Shown here: positions 1-11,594 of the stretch, piece after piece
Layout of the letters: the number at the start of each line of letters is the position of its first letter
Numbering within the stretch: the stretch's first letter is position 1
Source of the DNA: Eulemur rufifrons
Lineage: Eukaryota > Chordata > Mammalia > Primates > Lemuridae
DNA length: 64,000 nucleotides
Direction of reading: 5' to 3'
Assembly: GCF_041146395.1 (NCBI RefSeq)
Contig: NC_090989.1
Location: 174,809,501-174,873,500, forward strand
Notes under the pieces: generated by a model
Told to the model about the DNA's origin: nothing
The model's database searches: none
What the model saw: only the letters and a program-made list of their open reading frames with translations
Position numbers and translations under genes: made by a program

Positions 1-1565
1 TGTTAAGAATTACCTTAAATATTGGTTTGAGATAGATATGTTAATAATGTAGACTAGAGGTTCACAATTTTCTAAGACTACTTTTTCCAGAAATTCATGT
101 GTGAGTCTATCTCAACATTTTGAACATCCACTGAGATGACAATGTGTTTCTTTCTCCCTTGACCTATCATGTATAAATATTATATTAATCATTTAAATAA
201 TATTTATCTCTTCTAAAATAAAACCAATTTGACTAGGATAGGTATACCTTTTATTATCTTCTGGAATTAATGTTTTTATTATTTAATCTGAAATTTTGTC
301 TTCTTATATTGATAAGTGATCCTGGTAAACAATAGCTTTTTTTAACTCAAAAAAGAGTTAAGAGATGAATTCTTATTTACCTGGTCATCATAGTTTCTGT
401 TTCTGATGTAAGATGCTATTAGTAGGTACTTTGTTCTTCTACTAGGTTAATAGAGCAAAAATCCCTTTCAAAACGGAGTTATGGGAAATTCTACCTGGGC
501 TTTGAATAACTTTGTCTTCATGTTTATCTTCTTTCGCATCTTTAAGCAGAGTGTAGCGTGACTGGATGAAACACATTGTTCAACTACCTTGTCAAGCTAC
601 CTCTTCCCACCACGTCTCATTTGTAGTTTAAACTAGGCCAGGAATAGACTACTCGGTTTAGTCAGACATAGATTCCAGGCAGTTGGTCTTCAAATATTGT
701 TCCCTATAAAATAGTTGTTCAAATGCCAATCTAAGTGGGAGCCATCATATGGAACAAACAGACGTGAAGCTGCTTGTGGACCTAGAGGGTAAATGGAGGG
801 CAGGGCAGAGGATGCAGGCTGCAGAGATGGGGCGGGGTCTCCAGGACCGTGAGGAATCGGTGGAACAGATGAGAAAAGAGATGCTTCAGAGATTTTTGAA
901 ATAATTAAAAATGTGCAGATAAGGATATGAGGATAATTAGAGATATGTGGATTATCATAACATAATAAAAAAAGACTTTTAAATAATAGCAACTATTAGA
1001 ATATTGAAATCCAGCACAATCATCATGAAAGGTACATATCGACCCCGCTGAGTTTCAAGGGATAGCAGGAAAGGGACGAGTACTCTACTGTAGGAGTATC
1101 AGAAACACAGTTTACAATTTACTGCGTCTACCTACTGTAAACTGCAGCTCCTCGTGAAATTTTTAAAATTTGGGAGAATTTGCATTATTTCAAGTAGTCT
1201 GTATTAATACTTTTATGTTGCACTACTTCAAATTCAGATCATTCAAGTTCTTATACAATTAGATCACACAATGCTAGATACCAAAACTACGTGAATGTTC
1301 TGCTTTGACACAAATACCAAACTAAGGAGGAGAGGGTTCTATTTGTAAGATATTGTCTTGCTTCCCACCCTGTAGCAGTCCTATGGTATCTTTACAAAAT
1401 TCTAAGGAGACCTTTTCAAAACCATAAACCTAGACCACAGAAAAGTTTAAGATGTCTACTGAAAATTATTCATAAAATTCCATGGCCAGTGATTGCAAAA
1501 GAGAAGGGCGTCTCAAGGGATGAAAGACTTGTATAAATTAAATTCTTACAAGATATCAAATAGAA
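1..1565. other. Unique AT-rich non-coding sequence
   Basis: I recognise no exon, RNA gene or repeat. Most of the block is AT-rich. The exception is about 735-890, which is purine-rich and more GC-rich with a GGGGCGGGG run near 830. The minus strand there carries a 100-codon open frame (690-992) whose C-terminal half is rich in Pro, Ser and Ala. This follows from the purine-rich plus strand and matches no family I know, so I do not call it a gene. Confidence 0.6.
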
Positions 1566-2016
1566 CAGTGGTCCCCAATCTTTTTGGTACCAGGGATGGG
1601 TTTCATGGAAGACAATTTTTCCATAGATAGGGGAGGGGGTGAGGATTTCCAGATGATTCAAGTGCATTACATTTATTGTGCAGTCAAACCTCTCTGCTAA
1701 TGATAATCTGTATTTGCAGCCACTCCCCAAAGCTAGCATTACCGCCTCAGCTCCACCTCAGATCATCAGGCATTAGACTCTTATAAGGAGCATGCAACCA
1801 AGATCCCTTGCATGTGCAGTTTACAGGAGGGTTCGCACTCCTATGAGAATCTAATGCCTCAGCTGATCTGACAGGAGGCGGAGCCTATGCGGTGATGTGC
1901 GATGGGGAGCGGCTGTAAATACAGATGATGCTTTGCTTAACCCGCTGCTCACCTCCCGCTGTGCAGCCTGGTTTCCTAACAGGCTACAGACCGTCAGTGG
2001 CCCGAGTTGGGGACTG
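1566..2016 (-). mobile_element. hAT-Charlie non-autonomous DNA transposon, MER1-like
   Basis: The block opens with CAGTGGTCCCCAATCTTTTT and closes with a diverged inverted counterpart ending in GTTGGGGACTG, the terminal inverted repeats expected of a MER1-type hAT element. Inside are two opposed segments around 1760-1880 (CATCAGGCATTAGACTCTTA and GAGAATCTAATGCCTCAGCT) that form the long internal palindrome typical of the family. Both ends and the interior are present, so the copy is close to full length. The flanking 8 bp do not give a clean target duplication, which fits its age. There is no transposase frame. Orientation follows my recollection of the consensus and is the weakest part of the call. 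Confidence 0.75.
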
Positions 2017-3029
2017 CAGAAACGAAAGTAAAGAGTTTGTGCAGAATGACCTGCAACGAGTTAGTAACGAAAGAAAAAGGACTTGAACAAATGAGGACAT
2101 GGATGTAAGAATAATATATAAAAGTCCAAAATCTAAAATGATTTCCCTGTTTTAAGATGTTCTAAAAATAATTTTTTAAAAGAAGCTTTTAGTAAAATGT
2201 TTGGAGGAAAAGGAACACCTAGGAAGATGAGGCTGACAGTGGATCACTAACGAATGACAGTAAGAAAGCAAACTACTAGATACCAGCTCTCCTCTGCCTC
2301 CCCCACCAGAAATGGTCTTTCAACAGAGATGGAAGGAATGAGCATGAAGCCCAGGGGTGGTAGTGAACAGACACAACGGGGCTTTTTCAAGTGAGCTGTC
2401 CCAAAGCTCTAATGGATTTGGGCCAGGGTACCGCTTGCATTTGTAGTACTGGATCCTATCCTAGTCATCTACAAGCAATTCTGGAGAATGAGAGAAGTGC
2501 CAGAAATCCAGAGATGAGTGAATACTGCTATAATTTTCCTAAATGTAGAAAAATTCAGATTTCAGAAGAGACAACTTAATGAGGTTGCACTGATTCCTAG
2601 AAAACTTGAGAAACTCTATTAAGTGATAGATTGGGAGTCTGGAAAGGGAACGTAAGGTATAGGTTGTAATAACAAGTCATGATGCCAATCAAATCCTATT
2701 TCTTTATGTAATACAGCAGGAGAAGCTTATAAAGTAAAAAGTTTTGGGTTTTGTTGCTTTTATTTTACTGTTTTTAAATCTCTTGACAGCCACAATATTC
2801 TTGTGGGCAACAGTGGAAAGGGTATGACAATACCTACTGGAGCGTATTAACTTTTTGAATGAGAATACCTAAAGCATATTGATTATTGATCAGTATTAAA
2901 CTGGAGAGTGTTCTCTATAGGAATCCATTTATAGAGACATTCCTAGTCAGACTGTAATTTGTAATCTTTCCAACTCCTTAAATTAAGACAGTTGTCATAT
3001 GTGCAGTTGGCATATGACATATGGAAAGG
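2017..3029. other. Unique non-coding sequence
   Basis: No recognisable repeat or exon. A 62-codon open frame at 2391-2579 has no family resemblance and is short enough to be chance. The block is AT-rich with scattered purine-rich stretches. Confidence 0.55.
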
Positions 3030-3248
3030 GTAGCTGGTTCTCCAGAGAGCAGGATCAAGACTGAGGCATACGAGTCGTGAGCTTTACCACTTGCCGGCTA
3101 CGTGACCCTGGCAAGTGACTTACCTTCTCTGAGCATCAGTTTCTTCACCTGTAAATTGGGATAATGATGAACTCATAAGGATGTAATTAAATAATGATAA
3201 ACATAAAATGCATATTACAGGGCCCAGCACATATTAAATGCTGAAAAA
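3030..3248 (+). mobile_element. MIR SINE
   Basis: This is a tRNA-derived MIR in forward orientation. The conserved core is clear: a TACGTGACCCTGGCAAGTGA segment, then CTTCTCTGAGCATCAGTTTC, then CACCTGTAAATTGGGATAAT. A 3' part follows with GGGCCCAGCACATATTAAAT near 3220-3240. Both the core and the LINE2-like tail survive. The divergence is typical of this old family. Confidence 0.85.
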
Positions 3249-3640
3249 ATGGAATCTAGTAATTGTGTTGTCAATATGGACTAGGACAGTGAGCTGAAAC
3301 TAACAAGGTGACATATAATAGACATAAAAAGGTAAAGTTTTAGACCTATGCTTAAAAAATCAATCAGATAAATAAAAGATGAGAAATTCCATATTAAAAG
3401 CCTTATTAGCGTTACCTATTTACAAATTCATTGTCATCCTGCAATGCAAAAGTGAGAACAGGCTGACATAGGCTTTATTTTTGTCCCAGGCATGGGAGGT
3501 AGTATTCCACTTCTATTGCACTAGATATAATGTATTGTAGGATAACTGTTTGCATGAGGTATAACATCTTGAGACTGATATCAATGAGTTGATCTGTGAC
3601 CAGAAGAGGTGACTAAAATGATTAAATTTTGTCATTCAAG

Positions 3641-3960
3641 AAGTAATTGAGGCTGGGCTCACACCTGTAATCCTAGCACTCTGGGAGGCTGAAGCAGGAG
3701 GATTGCTTGAGCTCAAGAGTTGGAGACCAGCCTGAGCAAAAGCCGGACCCTGTCTCCACTAAAAATAGAAAAATTAGCTGGGGCATGGTGGCATGCGCCT
3801 GTCATCCCTCCAGTCCCAACTACTCAGGAGGCTGAGGCAGGTGGATCACTTGAGCTCAGGAGTTTGAGGTTGCAGTGAGCTGTGATGATGCCACTGCACT
3901 CTAGCCTGGGTGACAGAGCTAGACTCTGTCTCAAAAAAAGAAAGAAAAAAAAAAGTAATT
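3641..3960 (+). mobile_element. Alu SINE (dimeric), complete, with target duplication
   Basis: A full dimeric Alu begins with GGCTGGGCTCACACCTGTAA and ends in an A-rich tail interrupted by G at about 3933-3954. An 8-bp direct repeat AAGTAATT flanks it (3641-3648 and 3953-3960), as expected for an L1-mobilised insertion. The words TAGCACTCTGGGAGGCTGAA and CACTGCACTCTAGCCTGGGT are the variants usual in strepsirrhine Alus. Many CpG sites have decayed, so this copy is older than the one near 60.3 kb. The reverse strand gives a short Alu-derived reading frame that is not a gene. Confidence 0.93.
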
Positions 3961-4059
3961 CAATAAAATGGAGGTGGGGAAGGTTTAAGCTAGAGAAGAA
4001 ATGGCAAAGGCATTTGCACCAACTGTCCCAGTACATCCAATAAACACTACCCAACCATA

Positions 4060-4345
4060 TAAAGGAAGGAGCAGGCTTTCTGTCTACTAACATGGAAAGA
4101 TTTCCTAGATATATTAAGTGAAGAAAGCAAGGTACAGAATACATTCAGTATATTAATAATTTGTCATGTTTTATAGAAAAAGAAAAGAGTATTTGTATTT
4201 GCTTGGAGAGTCATAAAATGAGCACTTGGGAAGAAACTAGGAGCATAATTTACCTACTGGGGGTGAGACCTGGGCAGAGGAAGCACGGGGATAAGTACTA
4301 AGAGGAGACTTTCTACTTCATACCTGAGTTGATTTGGTTTCCCCA
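4060..4345 (+). mobile_element. L1M-type LINE 3' UTR fragment
   Basis: The stretch matches the recurring 3' UTR of older L1s. ACATGGAAAGATTTCCTAGA leads into TTAAGTGAAGAAAGCAAGGT, then a GTATTTGTATTTGCTTGGAG segment, a GGGAAGAAACTAGGAGC segment and a final GAGACTTTCTACTTCATACC. The order is that of the sense strand. It is 5' truncated and has no tail. The subfamily (L1MB or L1MC) cannot be fixed by eye. Confidence 0.7.
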
Positions 4346-5180
4346 GAAGCTGACTCCGAGATGAGGAGTTTTGTGCAGTTTATTTAGATGATCCCAGGAA
4401 GCGGGGAAAGGAAGGAAGCAATAGATGGCTTACGGTTATATGAAGGTTATGTGAACCAGGTCACCGTGGTTGAGCGGAACGCCACCAGCCAGCCCCAGCA
4501 GACAATGGAAAGTGTACATCAGAGCGCCCCCCAGAGGTGGGTGAGGAAACTCTTTGAGTGAGGACTGCTTCCTGGGGCAAGTAAACCCAAGAGACACGGG
4601 CCATGTCACAACAGCATCTGTCACAATACCTTTCTGATTCTTTTTGAGCCAAGTGAAGATGTTCTGTTAAAAAAAATTTTTTTAATAAAATTTATAAAGG
4701 AAAATAAAATAACCATGGGTCAGAAAATATTAGCGATTCTGATGTGCAGAAAGGGATTCGATCTATTTTTGCTCAGTTCTGACACACACAACCAGAAGCA
4801 ATATATCTTATTATAAGATAGCAAATATCAATTAATGTAGGAAGGACTTTCTAATAATTAGATCTGCTGCCTTGTGAGGTCTTGATAATTACCTATCATT
4901 GGCTTCACTCAGAGAATAGAAGTCACTCGAGGGTCTGTTTTAAACAAACATTTCTCGGGTATTAAGCACAAGATTATAAACAAGGTGATTAATCTCCAAA
5001 AATGGCCACCAAGAGACGAAGTAGCTTGTCATGCAGCAATAGAAAACTAAACAGTCCATAAGTGAATTTCTCATTTAATTCTGTCAGAATAACATTCTTA
5101 CGAAGTGGTTAGCATTAGGAAACTAAGGCACAGGGTGGCAAATCCCCAACCAGCGGGTAGTTATTACATCTGGATGTCTA
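4346..5180. other. Unique sequence with a possible unclassified repeat at its start
   Basis: From about 4346 to 4425 the words CCCAGAAGCTGACTCCGAGA and GATCCCAGGAAGCGGGGAAA resemble an interspersed repeat I have seen but cannot name. The minus-strand open frames near 4436-4652 overlap each other in different frames and look non-coding. The rest to 5180 is plain AT-rich sequence with a short A/T tract near 4668-4690. Confidence 0.4.
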
Positions 5181-5352
5181 CAGTGATCCTCTGCAACCTG
5201 ACCAGGTCACTGCCCAGCTGCTGCAGCACCACCCAGAGAACTTGTTAGAAATGCAGAATCCCAGGCCCCAACCTAGATTTGTTGAACTTGAATCTGAATT
5301 TGAACAAGATTCCCAGGTGATTTTATATGCACAGGAAAGTTTAGGAAGCATG
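5181..5352 (+). mobile_element. MER5-like hAT-Charlie element
   Basis: The block begins with CAGTGATCCTCTGCAACCTG, a decayed hAT terminal repeat. It continues with ACTTGTTAGAAATGCAGAAT and CCCAGGCCCCAACCTAGATT, the diagnostic MER5A/B middle, and closes with AGATTCCCAGGTGATTTTAT and AAAGTTTAGGAAGCATG. The length of about 170 bp is near the family's full size. The small plus-strand open frame starting at 5242 is simply this repeat read through. Confidence 0.85.
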
Positions 5353-6904
5353 TTTCACAATGTTCAGATTCTACAAATACCTACTATAATTTGTTCTATC
5401 CCTAAAAAAAAAAATCGATTCATATTAAAACTACATTTAATTTTAATTCAATTAAACATTTGAATTTCTAAAACAACAATATACAAATTGAATCCCCACA
5501 GTAACCACAATCCCTGATCATATGTATCTATAAAAATATTATCTCAAACATGTTGTACTTACGATGATGGAAGTGAATCATTCAGGATTGAAAGATCTTG
5601 ATTTTCTCAAACCTGAACACAGTGCCCAGTATTGATAGGGACATAGTACCCAGATGTCCTCAGGGCCAACTCAGTGACCTATTAAAATCCTATAGTTAGG
5701 TAGTTTTCTTTAGTTCATTATGAACTTCTCCCACAATTGTGAGGCACTCTATTATGAACTGAAACAATAGTACCTGAAAACATGAATAATACATCTCACT
5801 AACAATGCTTTTGGAACCATTATGGCATAGAATATTGTATCAATCCATAATTTGAAGATGGGACTAAATGGATCTTTCATCTAAAAGAGCTACTGAGATG
5901 TGTCAATTTACACCTCATGTTAATAAGCACATACTATCACCTAAAATCCATATTAAAATATTTTATATAAAATGTACTTGCATTAATAGGGATCTGTCAT
6001 TTGTTACTAAATACAGCTATTAAAAGAACGTCTTAAGTGCTTTCAAAATTTGTTTTTAAGACCTTGACATTGGATTGAATAAAAAGTATTATGGAGCCAA
6101 TCCTTCATGGTGAAAGTGGACATAATGGATGAAATACTGTATGTTGCTTACTTCATTTTTGCCAGGTCAAATTGAAATTCCCATCAGCATTTGACACCTC
6201 TTACATGGCCACATAATAAATGAGTGCGAGCCTAAATATGGACATTAAATATTTCATTTTCACTAGACATTATTACAGTATAGTACAGTTCGACTTTTAA
6301 GAATATCTTTCACACTTCTTCTTTGACCATTACAATCTTTCATTGTGAACCTCTCTTATAATAGGCGCGTAAAATAAGGTAGCTCACTCAATTATGAATC
6401 ATTCTAGATTATAAATTCGTGTATCATTAACCATGAATTCAACAAGTACACAGTGATCTGTTTGATCTGAAATTGCATCAGAGTGTGAAGTAGTACTTTA
6501 GGAGGATTAAATTAATAAAATAAATTGAATAAATGTTCAATATAAGTGAAATATGGCACCTCCACCTAAGGGTAAATAAATAAATCCACTGTTTACATTG
6601 TTCCCCTTTGACTTCATTTTCTCCATCATCTTCTTGCTGACACTAACTGTTCCTCCATTTGATGGAATCAATATTTTAAATATGAATCAAAATGCAAAGT
6701 AGGGGGGCTTAGGCACACATAAGTTTGAAGTAATTTTTTTCTAATGGCTTAGAGTCATTTATCTTAGTCTGAAAGGCTTTTGACTAGTGGTGAGAGAATC
6801 ACAATACTTTCCATTTTTATTAAAGTTGCTTTTCAACTTCAAAAAATTCTCTTTATCATTACATTTAAATAAAAGATGCTAAGAGCAAACTAAATGCAAA
6901 AACT

Positions 6905-6948
6905 ACAATATTTTATCATTATTATTACTATTGTTGTTATTATTTTAT
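6905..6948. repeat. ATT/ATTG microsatellite, imperfect
   Basis: A run of ATT and GTT triplets (ATCATTATTATTACTATTGT and following bases) forms an imperfect trinucleotide repeat of about 44 bp. No transposon tail is obvious next to it. Confidence 0.7.
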
Positions 6949-8055
6949 AGAATGAATATGGAACGGGATTTCTATGCTGGTATTGTAATTAGTAAAATAC
7001 AATTTCTCTTCCCAAAGGTTTGTATTATTTGATCACTTCCCATAATTCATCTGTCAGAAGTATGCTAAATGTTGTGCCAACCGTGCGGAGAGATTTTTTT
7101 AAGGAAACACTTTAAATGACTAGCCAGCACTTTGGGATGCAAATCATTCTCAAAAGCGTACAATCTGAAAAATTTATTTCTCAATTTTCCTCCTGATTTC
7201 TTGACCTTTACTATTTCCACGTATGATAACGTGTTTCCCAAGATGTAAGCAGACAATTAACATTGCTTTGGCATGGTCACCAAAGACTAGAAGTTCTGAG
7301 ATAACTCAGTAGTACTCAAAACTCTCTAGAACCCAAGTTGCTACTTAGAGAAATAAGTCAAAACTCATTCAACAAAAAATAAATTACTGTCTACCATCTG
7401 TGGATTTTAAATGCCAAATAAGCTTGACATATCACCTGCTGGTCTCTACCAATATCATTGGGTTGAATGATGTTCCTTCTCTCACTGACTACTTCATTTC
7501 GGAGCTTTGATAGCCTGGGATGGGGTATCTTTGTTAGCTTCACTTACATTGTTCAAGTTAGAGGTTTGGAGATAAATTTTTACTCAGGAAGGAAAAGAAA
7601 TAACATGTTAGAACCACTAAATTAATTGCTACTCAGCAAACTTGAAAATCTCCCAGAAAAGTTAAAACATAAAGTCTCCAAATTGGCCAGATCTCACCTG
7701 TTCGTGCATTCTCTTTTGACCTTTTTGGTTACTTCCTGTCTCAAATTTTCTGTGACAGTCTTTGTCTTATCTGCTGGTCTTTTCTTTCCAGTGGGAATCC
7801 ATACCACCTTTAAATGTAGTCCTATTTTGTCATCCAGCAGACAAACTCTGAGCTTTGCATCCCCCTCTGGCCCCTCCCGGCCCTACCCCACCAGCGCTAG
7901 CACCGTCTGCCATTACTTTCAGGCCACGCAATGTCACCGTCCTCATGCTTTTCTTTGCACTCTCCCAGCTGATGTCGACATCCTTCATTCTGCGGCATCT
8001 GAGCAAAACCACAAGATGACAACTTTAGGATCATAATGCGAATTAGTTATGCTCT

Positions 8056-8143
8056 CACCATTTCCCATTCTCATTAAATCATTGTCAGGACAAAGGATTC
8101 ATGTGGTACCATTTCCTGTTCTCATTACAATTTTTGTCACAAG
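8056..8143 (+). repeat. Degenerate 51-bp local tandem repeat
   Basis: CACCATTTCCCATTCTCATT starting at 8056 is followed 51 bp later by TACCATTTCCTGTTCTCATT starting at 8107, and both continue into related ATT(A/G)TCA words. Two diverged copies of a short unit are the simplest reading. Confidence 0.5.
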
Positions 8144-9299
8144 AATGAGGTATCAGAATTTCAATGCTTCTCATAGTCTTTGAAAAATAATAGTTAACTC
8201 TGCTGCTTTGACCTATTTTTTTCTGTCCTGCATTTGGTTCAGCCCTGCTCTTCTCTTCCCTGCCTGTTTATGGCCTGGGCAATTAGAAGATTAAGATTAA
8301 GAGTCCTGAATATGGCAGAAGTTATGAAATCACAGTATAGGATTGTGATAAAACGTTGCCTTTCTCTCTTCAGTCACAAAACTAAATCCCACGTTGCAGC
8401 CTGCTTCACACAAAAGTTAGACACTCTACATATGGTCGTTTCTTAGGGAAGCAGTTTTTTAATATTCTTCTCCATTTCATTTTTATTTTTTCTTCAACTT
8501 GAATAACAAACATACAACTTGTCCTTTAAAGAAAGCAAGGAAATCATTGTTCATATTTTCTTTGTTGTTTTTTTAAAAATGCTTCCAAATTTATGTTACT
8601 TTTAGAGGGGAAAAAAGAACCATTCTTACTCTTCAAATATACAATTTGAATAAATTACTTTATTTCCCCTCCTTGCTGATCCTGGGTGCCTTTACCAAGG
8701 TTTGTTTTACAATTGATGGCTTTGTTCTTCCAAGACAGTTACACGTTCTGTTTGGGTTCAGGTAGAAGTCTTACAAACACTAAGTAATGATTTGTTAACT
8801 AAACGCTCCTGAAGCTGTCTGTCAGCTCTCCCTGCAGCATAATAGCAGCTTCACCTGCCTGCAGTCACTTCAGGACGCTCTAATTAAATGCAAACTTTGT
8901 AAAACACCAGAGAAGAGCAGGCAACATGGAAATGTCTAGAAATGCATGCTCTTCACTTTGGTAATATGCTATTACAGATTCTTTTTGCTGTTGCAGTTGT
9001 TGTTCAGTACAAACAAAGTATATGAGAAAAAAATAGAGATCACCTAATGGTTAACAGATCAATGACCTTATTTATAGAAAACATTTCAACTTGTAATATG
9101 CTTAAAGCTAAATTCCAATTTTCCTCAGATTCAGAATAGGAAAACTGGGTTCTATTTGATTAGTATTTTTAAGTTATTCCAGGAGTCTTTTCACTTTTTC
9201 TGTATTGTTTTCGTTTGCTGCTTTTTTTCTTTCCTTTTCAGTATTGTTTTCACTTGAGGCTTTTATTTTATTTTATTTTTAGATTATGTCTTTATTTTG

Positions 9300-9352
9300 A
9301 AATGTGGCTCAGCACAGGACCTGATGTATAATAGACATACAATAAATGTTTG
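9300..9352 (+). mobile_element. L2 or MIR 3'-end fragment
   Basis: CTCAGCACAGGACCTGATGT followed by ATACAATAAATGTTTGTTCA is the common 3' end of L2/MIR3 (a CTCAATAAATGTTTGTTGA-like ending) in sense orientation. Only about 50 bp are recognisable, so the exact family is open. Confidence 0.55.
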
Positions 9353-9414
9353 TTCATAGAAGGGACAAAAAAGTGAGGAAATACAGAAAAGCATAATAAA
9401 ATTTGAAGATAAAT

Positions 9415-11200
9415 GATTTTCAGATAATACTTTTATTGGATCATGGTAAATATATTTTGTTTTATTTAACTAGTTTCTTCCTATTCTTATTTGATTTAGA
9501 GTTTTCATTAGAAATGCGTTTTATCAAATAACTTCTCAGAGTCTATGAAAATGATCATAGACTTTGCATGTTTTAATTTATTGCTGATGCTAAATCACTT
9601 GCTTGATCAAGTGTATTATTTTTTTGATACACAGCTGGATTTTATTTTTAATAATTTAATTAGAATCTTAAATTTTTCTTTGAAAATGAGTTAATATTGT
9701 TTTGTTTTGTTTGTGCTGTCTTTCCCCGGTTTTGGTATTAATGTAAAATGACTCAGAGAATTTCTTTATTTTTAAGTGGTTTGAATCATTTGTGGGACAG
9801 TATAAGTATCCTTCAAAGGGTGGATAAAACTCAGCTTTAAAGCTATCTGGAATTGGTAACTTCTTCATGGCACATTTCTAACCACCTTCTGATCTCTTCT
9901 GGGTTAAATGGTACTCAGATCATCCTTTTCTTTGGGGAGTAATTTTGTGAATATGTTTTTTGCCAGGTAATCAGCTGTTTTCTCTAGAATTTCTAATTTG
10001 CTGCCATAGAATTTTAGGTAATAGTGCCTTTAAATTTGTGTAATTTCTCTGGAATTTATGATTATACATCCCTCTTCTCATTCTTAATTATGTCTATTTT
10101 TATACATTTTTCTCTTTTCTTCTCCTAATCATGCTTACAAAGGGGCTATTTCACTAGCCATTTCTGAGAATCAGCTTTCAGATTTATATATCCATCTTAT
10201 TTAAGAGTCATCTTCTATTTCCTTAATTTTAAGCCTTATCTTCATTTCTTTTTATCTTCTTCTTTGTTATTCAAGATGCTATGTAACAATTTTACTTTAT
10301 TTTTTATCAGTCTTCTTTAATAATAAAGGCTCTTAAGGCCAAGACTAGTCCTCCAATTACAGCTTTCACTGTACTGCTATGTTTAGGATAAAATAGTCTC
10401 CATCTCAGTATTGCCTGGATTGCATTTAATTTCATTTCTTTATCTAAAGATTTTCCAGGAATTATCTAAGAGTAAAATATTTTATTTTTATATAGGTAGA
10501 ATTATTTTTATCATCTTTGTTTATTTCTAATTGCATTAGTTTATGACTTTTAAAAAAGTAGCCTGAAGGATATAACTATGCTTTTAAAGTATTTATTGTT
10601 TTATTAATGGTGAATTTTTATAACTAGTCCATGGACATACAAAAGTAAATATTCTCTATGTCAAGCATGAAAAATCCCTGTATATTTAATAAATCAAATT
10701 TATCAATCAATTCTTTAATGATTTAACTTATTTTTTATTTGGTAGACCTGTTTAATTCCACAAGGACTACTGAAAACTCTCTAATTTTATTTTTATTAAG
10801 TTCACCTAGCAAAGCTAGTGGTTTTTACTTTAGGTACTAGTTGTCAACTTGTTCAGAGATGTAAATGTTTTGTTACATTTGCATTATAAATTTTCCCTCT
10901 TTTCATTTCATAATGTCTCTCTTTACCTTAATTTAACTTACTGCTTTCAATTTTTAATTCCACTTTGCTACTAGTATTACTACTCCTATTTTCACTTTCC
11001 TTTTGTTTTCATTTGCTGGTACCCTTTGTCCATCCCTTATTTTTTAACAGTTTCTATCTTAAATGGTAAATATTAATAGCATATAGCTAGTGTTTTTAAA
11101 CCCCATGTTATAATCTCTGCCCTTTAATGAGAGAATTCAGGCACTCACATTTAATTTAATGACTACTATATTGAATTTTGCTTCCTCTAAAATTAAACAG
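9415..11200 (-). mobile_element. Ancient L1M LINE, ORF2 remnant, antisense
   Basis: On the plus strand the stretch reads as a decayed reverse complement of L1 ORF2. In order it shows a TGATACACAGCTGGATTT-type segment (near 9628), GTCTTTCCCCGGTTTTGGTA (near 9719), GCTATCTGGAATTGGTAACT (near 9841), a CTTCTCCTAATCATGC segment (10119), and CATTTGCTGGTACCCTTTGT (near 11010). These are the landmarks of antisense reverse-transcriptase sequence in the expected order over about 1.8 kb. Every frame carries many stops and no open frame passes 70 codons, so it is long dead. The 3' UTR and tail are not evident. Divergence suggests an old L1M subfamily. Confidence 0.75.
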
Positions 11201-11380
11201 TAGTTAACATGCTCTGGTAATTCAGGAGAATTCAGTCAGATTAGTGTTGGGTCCAGCAGCATGCCCACTTACTAAGCGCTCTCCCAGGACTTCATTAACA
11301 TCATTCTTTATGGAACTAACTCAATACAGAGCTGGTTCTAGGCTGTTCTTCCTGTTAACCATTGTTTACATCATTATTCC

Positions 11381-11594
11381 TAGCATTTATTGAATTTTTA
11401 TAACATTCCTGCAATCTTGTAAGCATAGTACATAATACAACAACCCTGTGAGATCAAAATTATTATTTTCTCAATAGCACAGATAGGAAATTTGGCACTG
11501 GAAGTTTCCGTGGTTTGCTGCAGAATCCTCAGCTAGTGCAGGGTAAAGCAGGGTTTGGAATCCGAGACCACGTCTTGAGTCTGTGTTAACTGCG
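11381..11594 (-). mobile_element. MIR SINE, antisense
   Basis: TAGCATTTATTGAATTTTTA opens a reverse-oriented MIR. A central ACAACCCTGTGAGATC segment follows, then a tRNA-related part ending GTTTGGAATCCGAGACCACG and AGTCTGTGTTAAC. The order and length fit a nearly complete copy. Confidence 0.75.

Larger units (their letters stand above)
5353..9299. other. Unique non-coding sequence, about 3.9 kb
   Basis: This is the longest stretch early in the window without a recognisable transposon. It is AT-rich and holds an ATT-type microsatellite (about 6905-6948), a C-rich block at 7861-7889 and a degenerate 51-bp tandem repeat (8056-8143). A segment at 8800-9010 contains TAATTA and ATGCAAA motifs in otherwise ordinary sequence. 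The 136-codon frame at 7626-8036 (plus) has a hydrophobic start but no family resemblance. A 60-codon frame runs opposite it at 7830-8012, and neither has coding support. Nothing here identifies an exon. Confidence 0.5.

Noticed and set aside
1566..2016. Long internal palindrome that could suggest a hairpin RNA or CRISPR-like repeat
   Set aside because: Explained by the known internal symmetry of the MER1-like transposon. There are no CRISPR-style repeat and spacer units anywhere in the window.
3030..3248. tRNA-like A/B box sequences in MIR copies
   Set aside because: These are degenerate SINE promoters with no cloverleaf, so they are not tRNA genes.
3824..4144. 106-codon minus-strand frame
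   Set aside because: Its C-terminal two-fifths is the usual antisense translation of an Alu, and the rest has no family resemblance.
4436..4652. Overlapping minus-strand open frames with Cys and Trp residues
   Set aside because: They lie in two frames of the same DNA, lack a recognisable domain and sit by a probable repeat.
7626..8036. 136-codon open frame on the plus strand
   Set aside because: The length is within what chance gives here, an opposite frame overlaps it, and I recognise no domain. The C-rich patch removes stop codons locally.
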